Shown: positions 1 through 9,694 of the stretch, piece by piece
How positions within the stretch are numbered: the first letter of the stretch is position 1
How the letters are laid out: each line of letters begins with the position of its first letter
Position numbers and translations under genes: made by a program
NCBI GenBank assembly: GCA_913031205.1
Contig: CAJWEM010000011.1
Coordinates: 1-34,591 of the forward strand
Reading direction: 5' to 3'
DNA from: an uncultured Gammaproteobacteria bacterium
GTDB lineage: Bacteria; Pseudomonadota; Gammaproteobacteria; Poriferisulfidales; GCA-002705445
DNA: 34,591 nucleotides
Notes under the pieces: model-generated
The model's database searches: none
What the model was told of the DNA's origin: nothing
What the model saw: only the letters and a program-made list of their open reading frames with translations

Positions 1-1
1 T

Positions 2-235
2 TAAAAATACCTTATTTAAATAATTGCCTTTTATACGATAATTTCTATAGAAAAGTTCTGATATGTTTTTGTTATTAAAACTCAGTAAGGTTTCGGTATC
101 AGTTTTCTGCCTAGATTGATAAAGATTGACAATACCATCCTTTTCTTCTGCTCTATCTAACTGCCAAAAACCTAAGGACAAAAATAAGGATATACATATC
201 ACAAAAATGATGATAGAAAGTAACTTTAATTTCAT
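2..235 (-). CDS. SURF1 family cytochrome oxidase assembly protein (N-terminal part, runs off the left edge)
   Basis: Minus-strand ATG at 235-233 opens a frame to the window edge, absent from the ORF track because it is truncated: MKLKLLSIIIFVICISLFLSLGFWQLDRAEEKDGIVNLYQSRQKT...; the TM helix followed by LGFWQLDRAEEK is typical of SURF1 N-termini; beside the cox genes. Confidence 0.85.
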   Translation of the reverse strand, partial: MKLKLLSIIIFVICISLFLSLGFWQLDRAEEKDGIVNLYQSRQKTDTETLLSFNNKNISELFYRNYRIKGNYLNKVFL

Positions 236-247
236 GTAAATTTTTCT

Positions 248-454
248 ATGTTTAAAATAATATTCATTATTCTGTTTACGCTAATAATAATAAGTCTATT
301 TAGCTCATTATTTTTCTTAGTTAAGGACAAGGGTAACAAAAAAAGGGTTGTAAATGCACTGAAAGTTAGAATAGGTTTATCAGTGGTGCTATTCATAATT
401 CTTATTTATATGTATACAAATGGCTACATACAACCACATGGAATAGGTCAGTAA
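248..454 (+). CDS. DUF2909-like twin transmembrane protein of cox loci
   Basis: 68 aa, two hydrophobic segments with central LVKDKGNKKRVVNALKVRIGLS and terminal QPHGIGQ; matches the small protein next to coxC/SURF1 in gammaproteobacterial cox loci. Confidence 0.75.
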   Translation: MFKIIFIILFTLIIISLFSSLFFLVKDKGNKKRVVNALKVRIGLSVVLFIILIYMYTNGYIQPHGIGQ

Positions 455-1324
455 TTAAATCCAATATACAAAGACAAACAATCCCAACCAAACAACGTCT
501 ACAAAATGCCAATACCAAGCTACTGCCTCGAAAGCAAAATGATTTTTTGGATTAAAATGACCGTAAATACATCTCGCTAAAATAACCATTAGCATTATTG
601 TCCCAATTGTTACATGAAAACCATGAAAGCCAGTAAGCATAAAGAAAGTTGATCCATAAATTCCACTTCCTAAATTTAAATTTAAGTCATTAAAAGCGTG
701 TCCATATTCCAATGCTTGAAAGTACATAAAAATCACTCCCAAAGCGACAGTAAGGCCCAAACCAATTATAAGTTGGTATCTTTTCATATCCTTCAATGCA
801 TGATGAGCCCATGTTAGAGTAACCCCGCTAGTTAATAGAATAGCCGTATTAAGTGCTGGTAACCCCCAAGCCCCCATTACCTTAAATTCTCCACCAATTC
901 TTCCAGGCCCATTTGCATCTAATGGCCAAACAGCCTCATAATTTGGCCATAAGAAAGTATTTGTAGCTAGTCCTGAGCCTTCTCCGCCAAGCCAAGGTAA
1001 AGAATATGTTCTAACGTAAAAAAGCGCACCAAAAAATGCTGCAAAAAACATCACTTCAGAAAAAATAAACCATATCATTCCCATGCGAAAAGAAGTGTCG
1101 ACCTGTGCGTCGTATAATCCTTCTTCACTCTCTGCAATAACAGTACTAAACCATCCAACCATCATATAAACTATAAGAGCTAAGCCAACAAACAAAACGT
1201 ATTTACCGCTTGAGTTTCCGTTTAATAAAGAGGAGCCTCCCACCATAGCAGTACAAACTGCAATAGTTGCAATTATAGGCCACTTGCTCGAGTGAGGTAC
1301 GTAATAGCTTCCTGAATCTGACAT
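455..1324 (-). CDS. coxC: cytochrome c oxidase subunit III
   Basis: 289 aa with RMGMIWFIFSEVMFFAAFFGALFYVR and GFHGFHVTIGTIML...HFAFEAVAWYWHFVDVVWLGLFVFVY, classical subunit III motifs. Confidence 0.97.
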   Translation of the reverse strand: MSDSGSYYVPHSSKWPIIATIAVCTAMVGGSSLLNGNSSGKYVLFVGLALIVYMMVGWFSTVIAESEEGLYDAQVDTSFRMGMIWFIFSEVMFFAAFFGALFYVRTYSLPWLGGEGSGLATNTFLWPNYEAVWPLDANGPGRIGGEFKVMGAWGLPALNTAILLTSGVTLTWAHHALKDMKRYQLIIGLGLTVALGVIFMYFQALEYGHAFNDLNLNLGSGIYGSTFFMLTGFHGFHVTIGTIMLMVILARCIYGHFNPKNHFAFEAVAWYWHFVDVVWLGLFVFVYWI

Positions 1325-1339
1325 TTATGAATCCCCTTT

Positions 1340-1882
1340 TTAATTTTTCTTCGAAACGTCTATAGCTTCAAAGAAAGAATAAGATAATGTTATTGTTTTA
1401 ATTCGTTTAGGCATTTTTTCATCAATTGCAAAGTACAGAGGTAGTTCAACTACTTCTCCGGGTTTAAAAGTTTGCTCCTCGAAACAAAAGCATTCGAGTT
1501 TCTTTAAATATTTAGCGGCTTCATTAGGTGACACGCTTGGTATAGCTTGGCCAACAATTTTCGAATTAGATTTGTTTGTTGCAACGTACAATGTACTGTA
1601 AACTTTTCCAGGTGAAATAGTCATCTCAAATTCTTTTGGTTTAAACTCAAGTTTATTTTTATTAACCTCATGCGAAATGAACTGAATATTTAATTTTTCC
1701 GTGCTGACGACTTCAGAGAAAGTATTTACTTTTTCTTTTAAATTTGAAGTGTTACCGTTTAAACCAGTAACATCACAAATAATGTTATATAAGGGTATTA
1801 ATGCAAAAGAAAAGAAGAACATGAAAACGCAAACAAAGATTAATTTTTTTACGGTACCCATATTTAACTTGTTATATTTCAC
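1340..1882 (-). CDS. ctaG: cytochrome c oxidase assembly protein CtaG/Cox11 (GTG start)
   Basis: Single N-terminal TM, PLYNIICDVTGLNG, KLECFCFEEQTFKPGEVVELPLYFAID copper-binding motif; between coxA and coxC. Confidence 0.93.
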   Translation of the reverse strand: MKYNKLNMGTVKKLIFVCVFMFFFSFALIPLYNIICDVTGLNGNTSNLKEKVNTFSEVVSTEKLNIQFISHEVNKNKLEFKPKEFEMTISPGKVYSTLYVATNKSNSKIVGQAIPSVSPNEAAKYLKKLECFCFEEQTFKPGEVVELPLYFAIDEKMPKRIKTITLSYSFFEAIDVSKKN

Positions 1883-1887
1883 TTATA

Positions 1888-1986
1888 TCACCTATTTAAC
1901 ATCAAGAAGTAGAAACCAAAATAAATAGTCAACGCGACAATAATTAATGAAATAGTTGTTATCTTAACTTTTTGTCTGGTTTCCAA
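1888..1986 (-). CDS. Putative small single-TM cytochrome oxidase assembly/accessory protein (32 aa, TTG start)
   Basis: Not in the ORF track (too short). Minus strand: GTAGGAGTG (Shine-Dalgarno) then TTG GAA ACC AGA...; peptide (M)ETRQKVKITTISLIIVALTIYFGFYFLMLNR, stop TGA. Fills most of the gap between coxA and ctaG. Confidence 0.65.
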   Translation of the reverse strand: METRQKVKITTISLIIVALTIYFGFYFLMLNR

Positions 1987-2012
1987 AAAAACACTCCTAC
2001 ACTTTAACAAAA

Positions 2013-3584
2013 TTATTTTATAACTGGAGGTGTATTAAACGAATGATAAGGTGGAGGTGAAGATAATGTCCATTCTAAACCTTCCGCGCCTTCCCACACT
2101 TCATCAGTTGCCTTTTCCCCGCCTCTAATTGTTTTAACTATTAAATATACAAAAATAAGTTGAGCAAATCCGAATCCAAAAGCACCAAAACTTGCAATCA
2201 TATTATAGTCTGCAAATTGAAGTGAGTAATCTGGAATTCTTCTTGGCATACCAGCTAGTCCTACAAAATGCATTGGGAAGAATGTTAGATTTACAAAAAA
2301 AGTTGAAAGCCAGAAGTGAACCTTGCCAAGAGTTTCAGGGTACATATTTCCTGTCCACTTCGGTAGCCAAAAATATACAGCAGCCATAATTGCAAAAATA
2401 GATCCTGGAACTAAAACATAGTGGAAGTGAGCTACCACAAAATAAGTGTCATGGTATTGAAAATCTGCCGGAGTTATAGCTAACATCAATCCAGAAAATC
2501 CACCAATAGTAAACATAACTATAAAGCCAATTGCAAATAACATTGGGGTTTCAAAAGTCATTGCACCCCTCCACATTGTAGTTACCCAATTAAAGACTTT
2601 TACACCTGTCGGTACTGCTATTAACATTGTTGCAAGCATAAAAAATACTTCACCAGCAAGAGGCATTCCAACAGTAAACATATGATGCGCCCAAACAATA
2701 AACGATAGAAATGCAATGGATGCAGTTGCATAAACCATTGAGCTATATCCAAATAATGGTTTTCTTGCAAAAGTAGGAATTATCGCAGAAACGACTCCAA
2801 ATGAAGGCAGTATTAATATATAGACTTCTGGATGACCGAAAAACCAGAAAATGTGCTGGAACATAACAGGGTCACCGCCCCCAGCCGCATTGAAAAAACT
2901 TGTTCCAAAAAATTTGTCAGTTAACAACATTGTAACTCCACCCGCAAGTACTGGCATTACCGCTATGAGTAAGAATGCTGTAATTAACCATGTCCAAACA
3001 AATAAAGGCATTTTCATTAATGTCATTCCAGGTGCTCTCATATTTAATATTGTGGCAACAATATTAATTGCCCCCATGATTGAGGAAAGCCCCATAAAAT
3101 GAATAGCAAATATCAAGAAGGGAAACGCATCCCCAGTTTGAAGACTAAGAGGGGGATAAAGTGTCCATCCACCAGCAGGTGCTCCTCCATCCATAAACAA
3201 TGTTGAAAGTAGCATTGAAAATGCAAAAGGCATGATCCAAAAACTATAGTTGTTCATTCTTGGTAGAGCCATATCAGGCCCACCTATCATTATTGGTATC
3301 ATCCAGTTAGCTAATCCAGTAAATGCCGGCATTACCACTCCAAATATCATGACTAAAGCATGCATTGTTGTCATGGAATTGAAAAATTGCGGATCTACAA
3401 ACTGCAGGCCTGGTTGGAAAAGTTCAGACCTTATAACCAAAGCCATTAAACCACCAATAAAAAACATTATCAGAGCAAACCAAAGATATAATGATCCAAT
3501 ATCTTTGTGATTTGTGGTTGTTAGCCATCTCATTATCCCTGATGGATGTTCATCATGATGCGTATCTTTTACAACCGTGCTCAT
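2013..3584 (-). CDS. coxA: cytochrome c oxidase subunit I
   Basis: 523 aa; TTNHKDIGSLYLWFA, WFFGHPEVYILILPSFG, HDTYFVVAHFHYVL motifs. Confidence 0.98.
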   Translation of the reverse strand: MSTVVKDTHHDEHPSGIMRWLTTTNHKDIGSLYLWFALIMFFIGGLMALVIRSELFQPGLQFVDPQFFNSMTTMHALVMIFGVVMPAFTGLANWMIPIMIGGPDMALPRMNNYSFWIMPFAFSMLLSTLFMDGGAPAGGWTLYPPLSLQTGDAFPFLIFAIHFMGLSSIMGAINIVATILNMRAPGMTLMKMPLFVWTWLITAFLLIAVMPVLAGGVTMLLTDKFFGTSFFNAAGGGDPVMFQHIFWFFGHPEVYILILPSFGVVSAIIPTFARKPLFGYSSMVYATASIAFLSFIVWAHHMFTVGMPLAGEVFFMLATMLIAVPTGVKVFNWVTTMWRGAMTFETPMLFAIGFIVMFTIGGFSGLMLAITPADFQYHDTYFVVAHFHYVLVPGSIFAIMAAVYFWLPKWTGNMYPETLGKVHFWLSTFFVNLTFFPMHFVGLAGMPRRIPDYSLQFADYNMIASFGAFGFGFAQLIFVYLIVKTIRGGEKATDEVWEGAEGLEWTLSSPPPYHSFNTPPVIK

Positions 3585-3596
3585 ATATTTCTCCCT

Positions 3597-4409
3597 TTAT
3601 TTTTCCGTTGAAGCTAAATCTGTTGATTCAACTTTACCGCCATTCGCTAGCCACTGATCGTATTGATCTTGCTCGACAGCCTCAATAACGATCGGCATAA
3701 ACCCGTGGTGCCTGCCACATAATTCAGCACATCTACCTCTATATACTCCTGGCTCTTTAATAACAACAGCCATTTCATTTATAAAACCAGGAATTGCATC
3801 TTTTTTTAATGCAAGGTCAGGAACCCACCATGCATGTAATACATCATTCGAAGTTAACAAGAATCTAATCTTCTTATTTATAGGAAGAACTAGCTTTCTA
3901 TCAACTTCTTGAAGATAATTAATATTCTTTTCTTTTTGATTATAAATCTCTTTATAAGGTGTTGAAAGTTTACTGTAGAAGGATACATCGGTGTTTAAGT
4001 ATTCATACTGCCAAAGCCATTGGTAACCAGTAATTTTTATATGAATTTCTGCATCACTAGTGTCATACATTTTGATAAGAGTTTTAGTCGCTGGGACAGC
4101 CATTCCAATTAGAATCGCGAAAGGAACAATTGTCCATAGAAATTCTAATTTTGTACTTTCATGAAATGTTGCAGGAGTTACGCCTCTTGATTTTCTGTGT
4201 TTTAGTATCGACCAAAACATAGCTCCAAATACAAGAACTCCTATTACGATACAAATATATAAGATCAACATGTGAAGTCCATAAACTTCATTACTTATAT
4301 CTGTGACTCCTTTAGGCATGTTCAAGTCCAGCCATCCGGCGTGTGCTGGCAAGCTTAGCAACCCTAATGCAATTAAAAGTGAGAGTTTTTTCAGATTTAA
4401 AAAATTCAT
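3597..4409 (-). CDS. coxB: cytochrome c oxidase subunit II
   Basis: Signal peptide, two TMs, VLHAWWVPDLALKKDAIPGFINE and CuA motif CAELCGRHHGFM. Confidence 0.97.
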   Translation of the reverse strand: MNFLNLKKLSLLIALGLLSLPAHAGWLDLNMPKGVTDISNEVYGLHMLILYICIVIGVLVFGAMFWSILKHRKSRGVTPATFHESTKLEFLWTIVPFAILIGMAVPATKTLIKMYDTSDAEIHIKITGYQWLWQYEYLNTDVSFYSKLSTPYKEIYNQKEKNINYLQEVDRKLVLPINKKIRFLLTSNDVLHAWWVPDLALKKDAIPGFINEMAVVIKEPGVYRGRCAELCGRHHGFMPIVIEAVEQDQYDQWLANGGKVESTDLASTEK

Positions 4410-4888
4410 TAACCTATTCCATTTTTACTAAGTGAATCATTGAGCATTCTGGCAAGCTTCAATCTCTCCTCATCTTCCAACATAACGCCAACTTCCATTT
4501 CTCTTCCTTTGTATCTAATAAAAAGCCTATGCGAATGCCCTTTGAGCTTTGGTTTACTCAAAACGACAGACGCCCAGTACTTATTAACTTCAAATTTACC
4601 CCTATTTTGCCTGTATTTAGACGATATATTCACTGTCTCATCAAATATCTGAATTTTCTCGTAAAGTGAATTATTATGGCAGCAGTATAATAACACAATT
4701 GCCAACAAAATCATCTCAAAACCAGCAAAAGGCAGGATAAACCAATATCCTTTTAAAAGAAATAAAGCTGCGATTGTCATGGATATCAGGCCAATGAGAA
4801 CTATAAAAAGAATATTGCCCTGAAAGGACAAAGAATTATTACCACTAATGATATATTCCTCGCACTCTTCAACTCTTCTAGTAATCAT
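4409..4888 (-). CDS. DUF2244-like membrane protein
   Basis: 159 aa with two TMs near the N-terminus and a conserved C-terminal soluble region; immediately upstream of coxB as in other gammaproteobacterial cox loci. Confidence 0.7.
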   Translation of the reverse strand: MITRRVEECEEYIISGNNSLSFQGNILFIVLIGLISMTIAALFLLKGYWFILPFAGFEMILLAIVLLYCCHNNSLYEKIQIFDETVNISSKYRQNRGKFEVNKYWASVVLSKPKLKGHSHRLFIRYKGREMEVGVMLEDEERLKLARMLNDSLSKNGIG

Positions 4889-5020
4889 AATATCTACTAT
4901 ATTTGAAAAATCTATCTTATTAATCTATAACAAAATTGTACAAATATTATATCAAATTTAGGTAAAAAATGGGCCTAAGAAGCCTAAAATAAAGGAAATT
5001 TATGATTTTTAAAAAAAACA

Positions 5021-5066
5021 AAAAAAGGCTCATTTTTCGTCAAGACGAATCAAAATTTTTAAGCCC
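5021..5066 (-). terminator. Rho-independent terminator downstream of the 109-aa ORF
   Basis: Minus strand GGCTTAAAAATTTTGATTCGTCTTGACGAAAAATGAGCC followed by TTTTTTT: outer GGCT/AGCC and inner TTCGTC/GACGAA pairings, then a T tract. Confidence 0.55.
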
Positions 5067-5076
5067 AAGAAAAAAT

Positions 5077-5406
5077 TTATTCCTCTAAATTATGCCTGTC
5101 GATCGAAGCTTTTGCTTCCTCGTTCGCGTAGAATTTTCGAATATTTTCAACTGTTTCAGTTCTATTTGCTCCAGAACCAACTAAAACATTTCCGTTTTTA
5201 TCTACGCCCCATAAAATGTAGGCCGTAAAATCCTTCAAATCATCAGGAAACTGATCGCTATGAGGAACACCGGTGTGTTCTACTTTATCGCCCTTCTTTC
5301 TTAACTCTTGTTTAATGCTTAGGAGAGTTTTTTTTAAATCGTCAATGTTTTCGCCATTCCATTGACCAACAACCTCACCATTTTTTGAAATTATATCATC
5401 TGACAT
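5077..5406 (-). CDS. Hypothetical protein (109 aa, charged, soluble)
   Basis: Intact ORF with AGGGG Shine-Dalgarno 8 nt upstream of ATG and a terminator-like hairpin downstream; no family recognised. Confidence 0.7.
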   Translation of the reverse strand: MSDDIISKNGEVVGQWNGENIDDLKKTLLSIKQELRKKGDKVEHTGVPHSDQFPDDLKDFTAYILWGVDKNGNVLVGSGANRTETVENIRKFYANEEAKASIDRHNLEE

Positions 5407-5498
5407 AAAATTACCCCTAATATTTTTGAGGGTATGTTACTACATATACGTATTTCTTTCTACTAGATGTTTTAAAAATTTTTTAATTTATAAATTAT

Positions 5499-6290
5499 TT
5501 AATTATTGAGACTTACGACATTAAATTTTTTCCAAGCTGAACCATAAATAACTTCATAAGTTGCAGGAAGACTGCCACTTTGGTTCTTGAATTTTTCATA
5601 CTCCATGTACATAAGCTTCATTTTATTTTTGCTTAGGAGTCCATTTACTTTTTTATTATCTTGTGTGACATGCGATCCAATATTTTTAAGATCAACCTGA
5701 AGTTGTTTTACATTGTCATAATCAATAATAATCTTTTCCGAATCCACAACTGTATCAATAAAATTTAAAGCAAGCATAAGATCTCCTAAGTCATGCATAT
5801 CATAGAACTCGTTTACATGTTTTCCGTCATCTACTTGAGCCCAAGCAGAGCGGAGCTCAATTAGAGTATCTGGACCATATGTTGAAAATAATAGTAAACC
5901 ACCTGGTTTTAGAATCCTGTACATCTCCTCAAAAGATGATTTTACATCCAGATCCCAATGGAGCGCTGAAGAGGAATAAACAAAATCAAATGCGTTATCT
6001 TTGAAAGAGGTTTTTGTAAAATCCCCACAAACAAGAAATGTACTTTTATTTCCCGCATACTCTAAATTTAATGACTGAAAAGACTTATCAAACATATAAA
6101 ATTCTGCATCTAAATATAGCTCTTTTAGTTTTTTTGTTCCTAAGCCAATTCCAGAACCAATATCTACGATTTTTTCCGGGGATATGCTTATCAAAGACAG
6201 TCTTTCCATTAAACGCGAAACAATTTCTTTCTGAACAATTGCTGATTCTAAATAGTTTTCAGAAAATCTTTTTTTATCAATTTTTTTCAT
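5499..6290 (-). CDS. bioC: malonyl-ACP O-methyltransferase BioC
   Basis: SAM-MT motif VDIGSGIGLGT; BioC signature LLFSTYGPDTLIELRSAWAQVDDGKHVNEFYDMHDLGDLM. Confidence 0.93.
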   Translation of the reverse strand: MKKIDKKRFSENYLESAIVQKEIVSRLMERLSLISISPEKIVDIGSGIGLGTKKLKELYLDAEFYMFDKSFQSLNLEYAGNKSTFLVCGDFTKTSFKDNAFDFVYSSSALHWDLDVKSSFEEMYRILKPGGLLLFSTYGPDTLIELRSAWAQVDDGKHVNEFYDMHDLGDLMLALNFIDTVVDSEKIIIDYDNVKQLQVDLKNIGSHVTQDNKKVNGLLSKNKMKLMYMEYEKFKNQSGSLPATYEVIYGSAWKKFNVVSLNN

Positions 6291-7036
6291 AAAAATCCTT
6301 TTAAAATTTCGTTAAATTGACTAGCGTTCGTAACAAAAGGAATATGTGATGAACCCTTTATAATTTTAACAAGCGAATCTGGCTCATTACTTTTAATAAA
6401 ATATGCTATCTCTTTTGATGAAATTAAATCTTTTTCACCAAAAATGTATATTTTTTTTATATTACTATTATTTTCAAAATTTTTATATTTGTATTTTTCT
6501 AAAACCTCTAAACCTAAAATCAAACAAGAAGTTTCAATATTTAAAACTTCTTTGGTGTTTTTAGAAATAACCTTGTAGTATTTTTTTTTATCTTCAATGT
6601 CTCCCAAAACCAGAAGATAAAAATTTTTAATGGCTAATTCTTTATTAATTTTTAAATTTTCCTTTAGCTTGGTGACCTGTGTTTCCTCAAGTCCGTATAA
6701 CCATGACTTATCATTTAAAAATTTTGGATTATAAGAGATAAAAACCATTTTTTTTAAGCTCATACTCATCAAAAGTTCTAACTCTTTTGCTAAAAAGCAT
6801 CCAAGAGACCAAGAGATGATTAAATCAAAATCTCCATATTCGCTAATAATTTTTCTTGCTGCTTCTTTTAAATCACCTTTAGAATTTTTGATGCATTCAT
6901 ATAAATTGACCGAAATACAATTTTTTTCGCGAATACCATGAAGATTTTTAGCCCATATTTGTCTTGTAAACCCCCAACCATGTATGAGAAGTATTTTTCT
7001 ATATTTTTCTTCGATTATATCTTTATAATTGTTCAT
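6287..7036 (-). CDS. bioH: alpha/beta hydrolase, probable pimeloyl-ACP methyl ester esterase (BioH-like)
   Basis: KILLIHGWGFTRQIW, nucleophile elbow SWSLG, C-terminal GSSHIPF; overlaps bioC by 4 bp. Confidence 0.7.
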   Translation of the reverse strand: MNNYKDIIEEKYRKILLIHGWGFTRQIWAKNLHGIREKNCISVNLYECIKNSKGDLKEAARKIISEYGDFDLIISWSLGCFLAKELELLMSMSLKKMVFISYNPKFLNDKSWLYGLEETQVTKLKENLKINKELAIKNFYLLVLGDIEDKKKYYKVISKNTKEVLNIETSCLILGLEVLEKYKYKNFENNSNIKKIYIFGEKDLISSKEIAYFIKSNEPDSLVKIIKGSSHIPFVTNASQFNEILKGFL

Positions 7037-7068
7037 TGAAGTTAGTATAACAATTATAAAATTAGAGA

Positions 7069-7680
7069 GTGAAATTGAGTATTTTTTACATAACCATCTT
7101 ATCGTTTTTACTTTTCAGTTATTTAACTGGATCTACAAATGGTTCAATTATTTTTTCAAAGTTTCTCAAACAGAAAGACCCAAGGGAGTATGGTTCAAAA
7201 AACCCAGGCGCAACAAATATATTGAGATCTGGCAATAAAATTCTTGCGCTAATTACTCTACTTTTTGACATGTCAAAGGGTTTCATCCCAGTATTTATAG
7301 CCTGCTTTTTTATTGACTCAAAAGCCTTACTGCAAATTATTGGAATATGTGCCGTTTTGGGTCATATATTCCCAATATACTATAAATTTAAAGGTGGAAA
7401 GGGGGTAGCAACCTCTTTTGGAGCCATTTTAGGTTTTGATTTGATTTTAGGATTAATTTGTCTACTTACTTGGTTAATGACGGCATTTCTATTTAGGTAC
7501 TCAGCTTTATCTGCTATAGTTTCATTTATTTTTTTACCTATTTATACATGGTTCAGTTATGAAAGTGTTTTGATAGCCTCCTTATATTTTACGTTAGCAC
7601 TTATAGTAATATACATGCATAAATCGAACATTAAGAATTTATTAAATAACACAGAAACAAAGATTGGCAGCAAAAATTAA
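7069..7680 (+). CDS. plsY: glycerol-3-phosphate acyltransferase PlsY
   Basis: [35 protein letters not shown] and [18 protein letters not shown] motifs. Confidence 0.95.
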   Translation: MKLSIFYITILSFLLFSYLTGSTNGSIIFSKFLKQKDPREYGSKNPGATNILRSGNKILALITLLFDMSKGFIPVFIACFFIDSKALLQIIGICAVLGHIFPIYYKFKGGKGVATSFGAILGFDLILGLICLLTWLMTAFLFRYSALSAIVSFIFLPIYTWFSYESVLIASLYFTLALIVIYMHKSNIKNLLNNTETKIGSKN

Positions 7681-9676
7681 AAATAACCAAAGAAAAGATA
7701 TGGCAAACGCGATCAGAGCTTTGTCAATAGATGCTATAGATAAAGCAAAATCTGGTCATCCCGGAATGCCCTTAGGTATGTCCGATATTGCTCAAGTTTT
7801 ATGGGCTGATCACCTTAAGCATAATCCAAAAAACCCAAACTGGTTTAATAGGGATAGGTTTGTTTTGTCGAATGGTCATGGGTCAATGCTGCTATATAGC
7901 TTACTGCATTTGACTGGTTATAATTTAAACATCGAAGAAATTAAAAACTTCAGACAGCTCCATTCTAAAACCCCTGGGCATCCAGAATCCCACCTTACAG
8001 ATGGAGTTGAGACAACTACAGGGCCTCTTGGACAAGGTTTAGCAAATGCTGTTGGTATGGCGATTGCTGAAAAGACTTTGGCTTCGCAATTTAATAAACC
8101 TGATAATATTATCGTTGATCATAATACGTATGTATTTACTGGAGATGGTTGTTTAATGGAAGGGATATCTCATGAAGTTTGTTCTCTTGCGGGTACATTA
8201 TCACTAAACAAACTAATTGTTTTTTATGATGATAATGGAATATCTATCGATGGAAATGTTGAAGGTTGGTTTACAGATGACACAGCAAAAAGATTCGAAT
8301 CTTATAATTGGAATGTAATAAAAAATGTTAACGGGCACTCCACTAAAGAAATATCAAATGCAATTAATCAGGCTTTAAGTTCAAAAGATAAACCAACTCT
8401 TATATGTTGTAGGACAAAGATAGGATATGGTTCGCCAAATAAAGAAGGGAAAGAAAGTTCTCATGGTTCTCCTTTAGGAGAGCAAGAAACAAAACTTACA
8501 AAAGAAAAAATCGGATGGAATTACGAGGCTTTTGAAATTCCAAAGCATATATACGATGCTTGGAATAACATAGAAGAAGGAATCAATTTAGAAAATAACT
8601 GGAATGATAATTTTATAAAGTATAAAAAAGAATTTCCCTCAGAGGCAAGCGAATTTGAGAGAAGAATAAACTCAGAGCTCCCAAATGATTGGCTTGATAA
8701 GTCACAAAAATTTATAAAATCTTGTAATGAAAATGAAGAGAGTATTGCTACAAGAAAAGCATCACAAAATTCGATAGAGGCGTATGCCAAAATCCTGCCA
8801 GAGATGATTGGCGGCTCAGCAGATCTAGGTGCATCAAATCTAACTATGTGGAGTGGGTCTAAAGACATCAAGGCCTTCAATAATGGTAATTACATAAACT
8901 ATGGGGTTCGCGAGTTTGGTATGTCTGCCATAATGAATGGCATTAGTACACATAAGGGTTTTATACCTTATGGGGGTACTTTTTTGACATTTGCTGACTA
9001 TTCAAAAAATGCAGTCAGAATGTGTGCGATCATGGGATTAAAAAATATTTTTGTATTTACGCATGATTCTATTGGTCTTGGTGAGGATGGTCCTACACAT
9101 CAGGCAATCGAACAAATAAATAGTCTTAGAGACATGCCAAATAATACAGTCATTAGACCATGTGATTCTCTTGAGACAGCTATGGCATGGAAATATGCGA
9201 TTGAAAATAAAGATGGGCCTACATGTTTAATTTTATCTAGGCAAAATTGTGATTTTCAAAAAAGAACAAGCGAACAAATAGTAAAAGTAACTAAGGGCGG
9301 TTATATCTTAAAAGATTCAAAAAACTTCGATATAATAATCATAGCTACGGGGAGTGAAGTTGGAATAGTAATGCAAGCTGCCTCTGACCTTGAAAAAAAG
9401 GGTATAAATGTAAGAGTTATTTCAATGCTATCGACAGAAATCTTTGACAGGCAAGAAGATGATTATAAAGAGTCTGTGCTTCCCTCGAATTTTGAAAATA
9501 AATTAGCAGTCGAAGCTGGCTCAACTTCTTTTTGGCATAAATATGTTGGGTCAAACGGGGATATTATTGGGATTAATTCTTTTGGAGAATCAGCTCCTGG
9601 AGATAAGCTTCTAGATTATTTTGGTTTTTCATCCAAGAATGTTGTGGAAAGAGCAGAAAGACTAATGGAAAAATAA
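7664..9676 (+). CDS. tkt: transketolase (TTG start)
   Basis: [68 protein letters not shown]. Confidence 0.97.
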   Translation: MAAKIKNNQRKDMANAIRALSIDAIDKAKSGHPGMPLGMSDIAQVLWADHLKHNPKNPNWFNRDRFVLSNGHGSMLLYSLLHLTGYNLNIEEIKNFRQLHSKTPGHPESHLTDGVETTTGPLGQGLANAVGMAIAEKTLASQFNKPDNIIVDHNTYVFTGDGCLMEGISHEVCSLAGTLSLNKLIVFYDDNGISIDGNVEGWFTDDTAKRFESYNWNVIKNVNGHSTKEISNAINQALSSKDKPTLICCRTKIGYGSPNKEGKESSHGSPLGEQETKLTKEKIGWNYEAFEIPKHIYDAWNNIEEGINLENNWNDNFIKYKKEFPSEASEFERRINSELPNDWLDKSQKFIKSCNENEESIATRKASQNSIEAYAKILPEMIGGSADLGASNLTMWSGSKDIKAFNNGNYINYGVREFGMSAIMNGISTHKGFIPYGGTFLTFADYSKNAVRMCAIMGLKNIFVFTHDSIGLGEDGPTHQAIEQINSLRDMPNNTVIRPCDSLETAMAWKYAIENKDGPTCLILSRQNCDFQKRTSEQIVKVTKGGYILKDSKNFDIIIIATGSEVGIVMQAASDLEKKGINVRVISMLSTEIFDRQEDDYKESVLPSNFENKLAVEAGSTSFWHKYVGSNGDIIGINSFGESAPGDKLLDYFGFSSKNVVERAERLMEK

Positions 9677-9694
9677 ATCTACATAGGAAAAAAA

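Noticed and set aside
2192-3510. Several plus-strand ORFs antisense to coxA (65, 83, 86 aa)
   Set aside because: Antisense open frames of a conserved gene with no start context or family resemblance.
5002-5088. Plus-strand 28-aa ORF (MIFKKNKKRLIFRQDESKFLSPRKNLFL) with AAGGA upstream
   Set aside because: It lies across the minus-strand terminator and the 3' end of the 109-aa gene; composition is explained by the terminator A/T tracts. Not enough support.
8521-8880. 119-aa minus-strand ORF within tkt, and similar antisense ORFs in gap, pgk and accC
   Set aside because: Shadow ORFs of strongly coding genes; codon usage and conservation explained by the sense strand.
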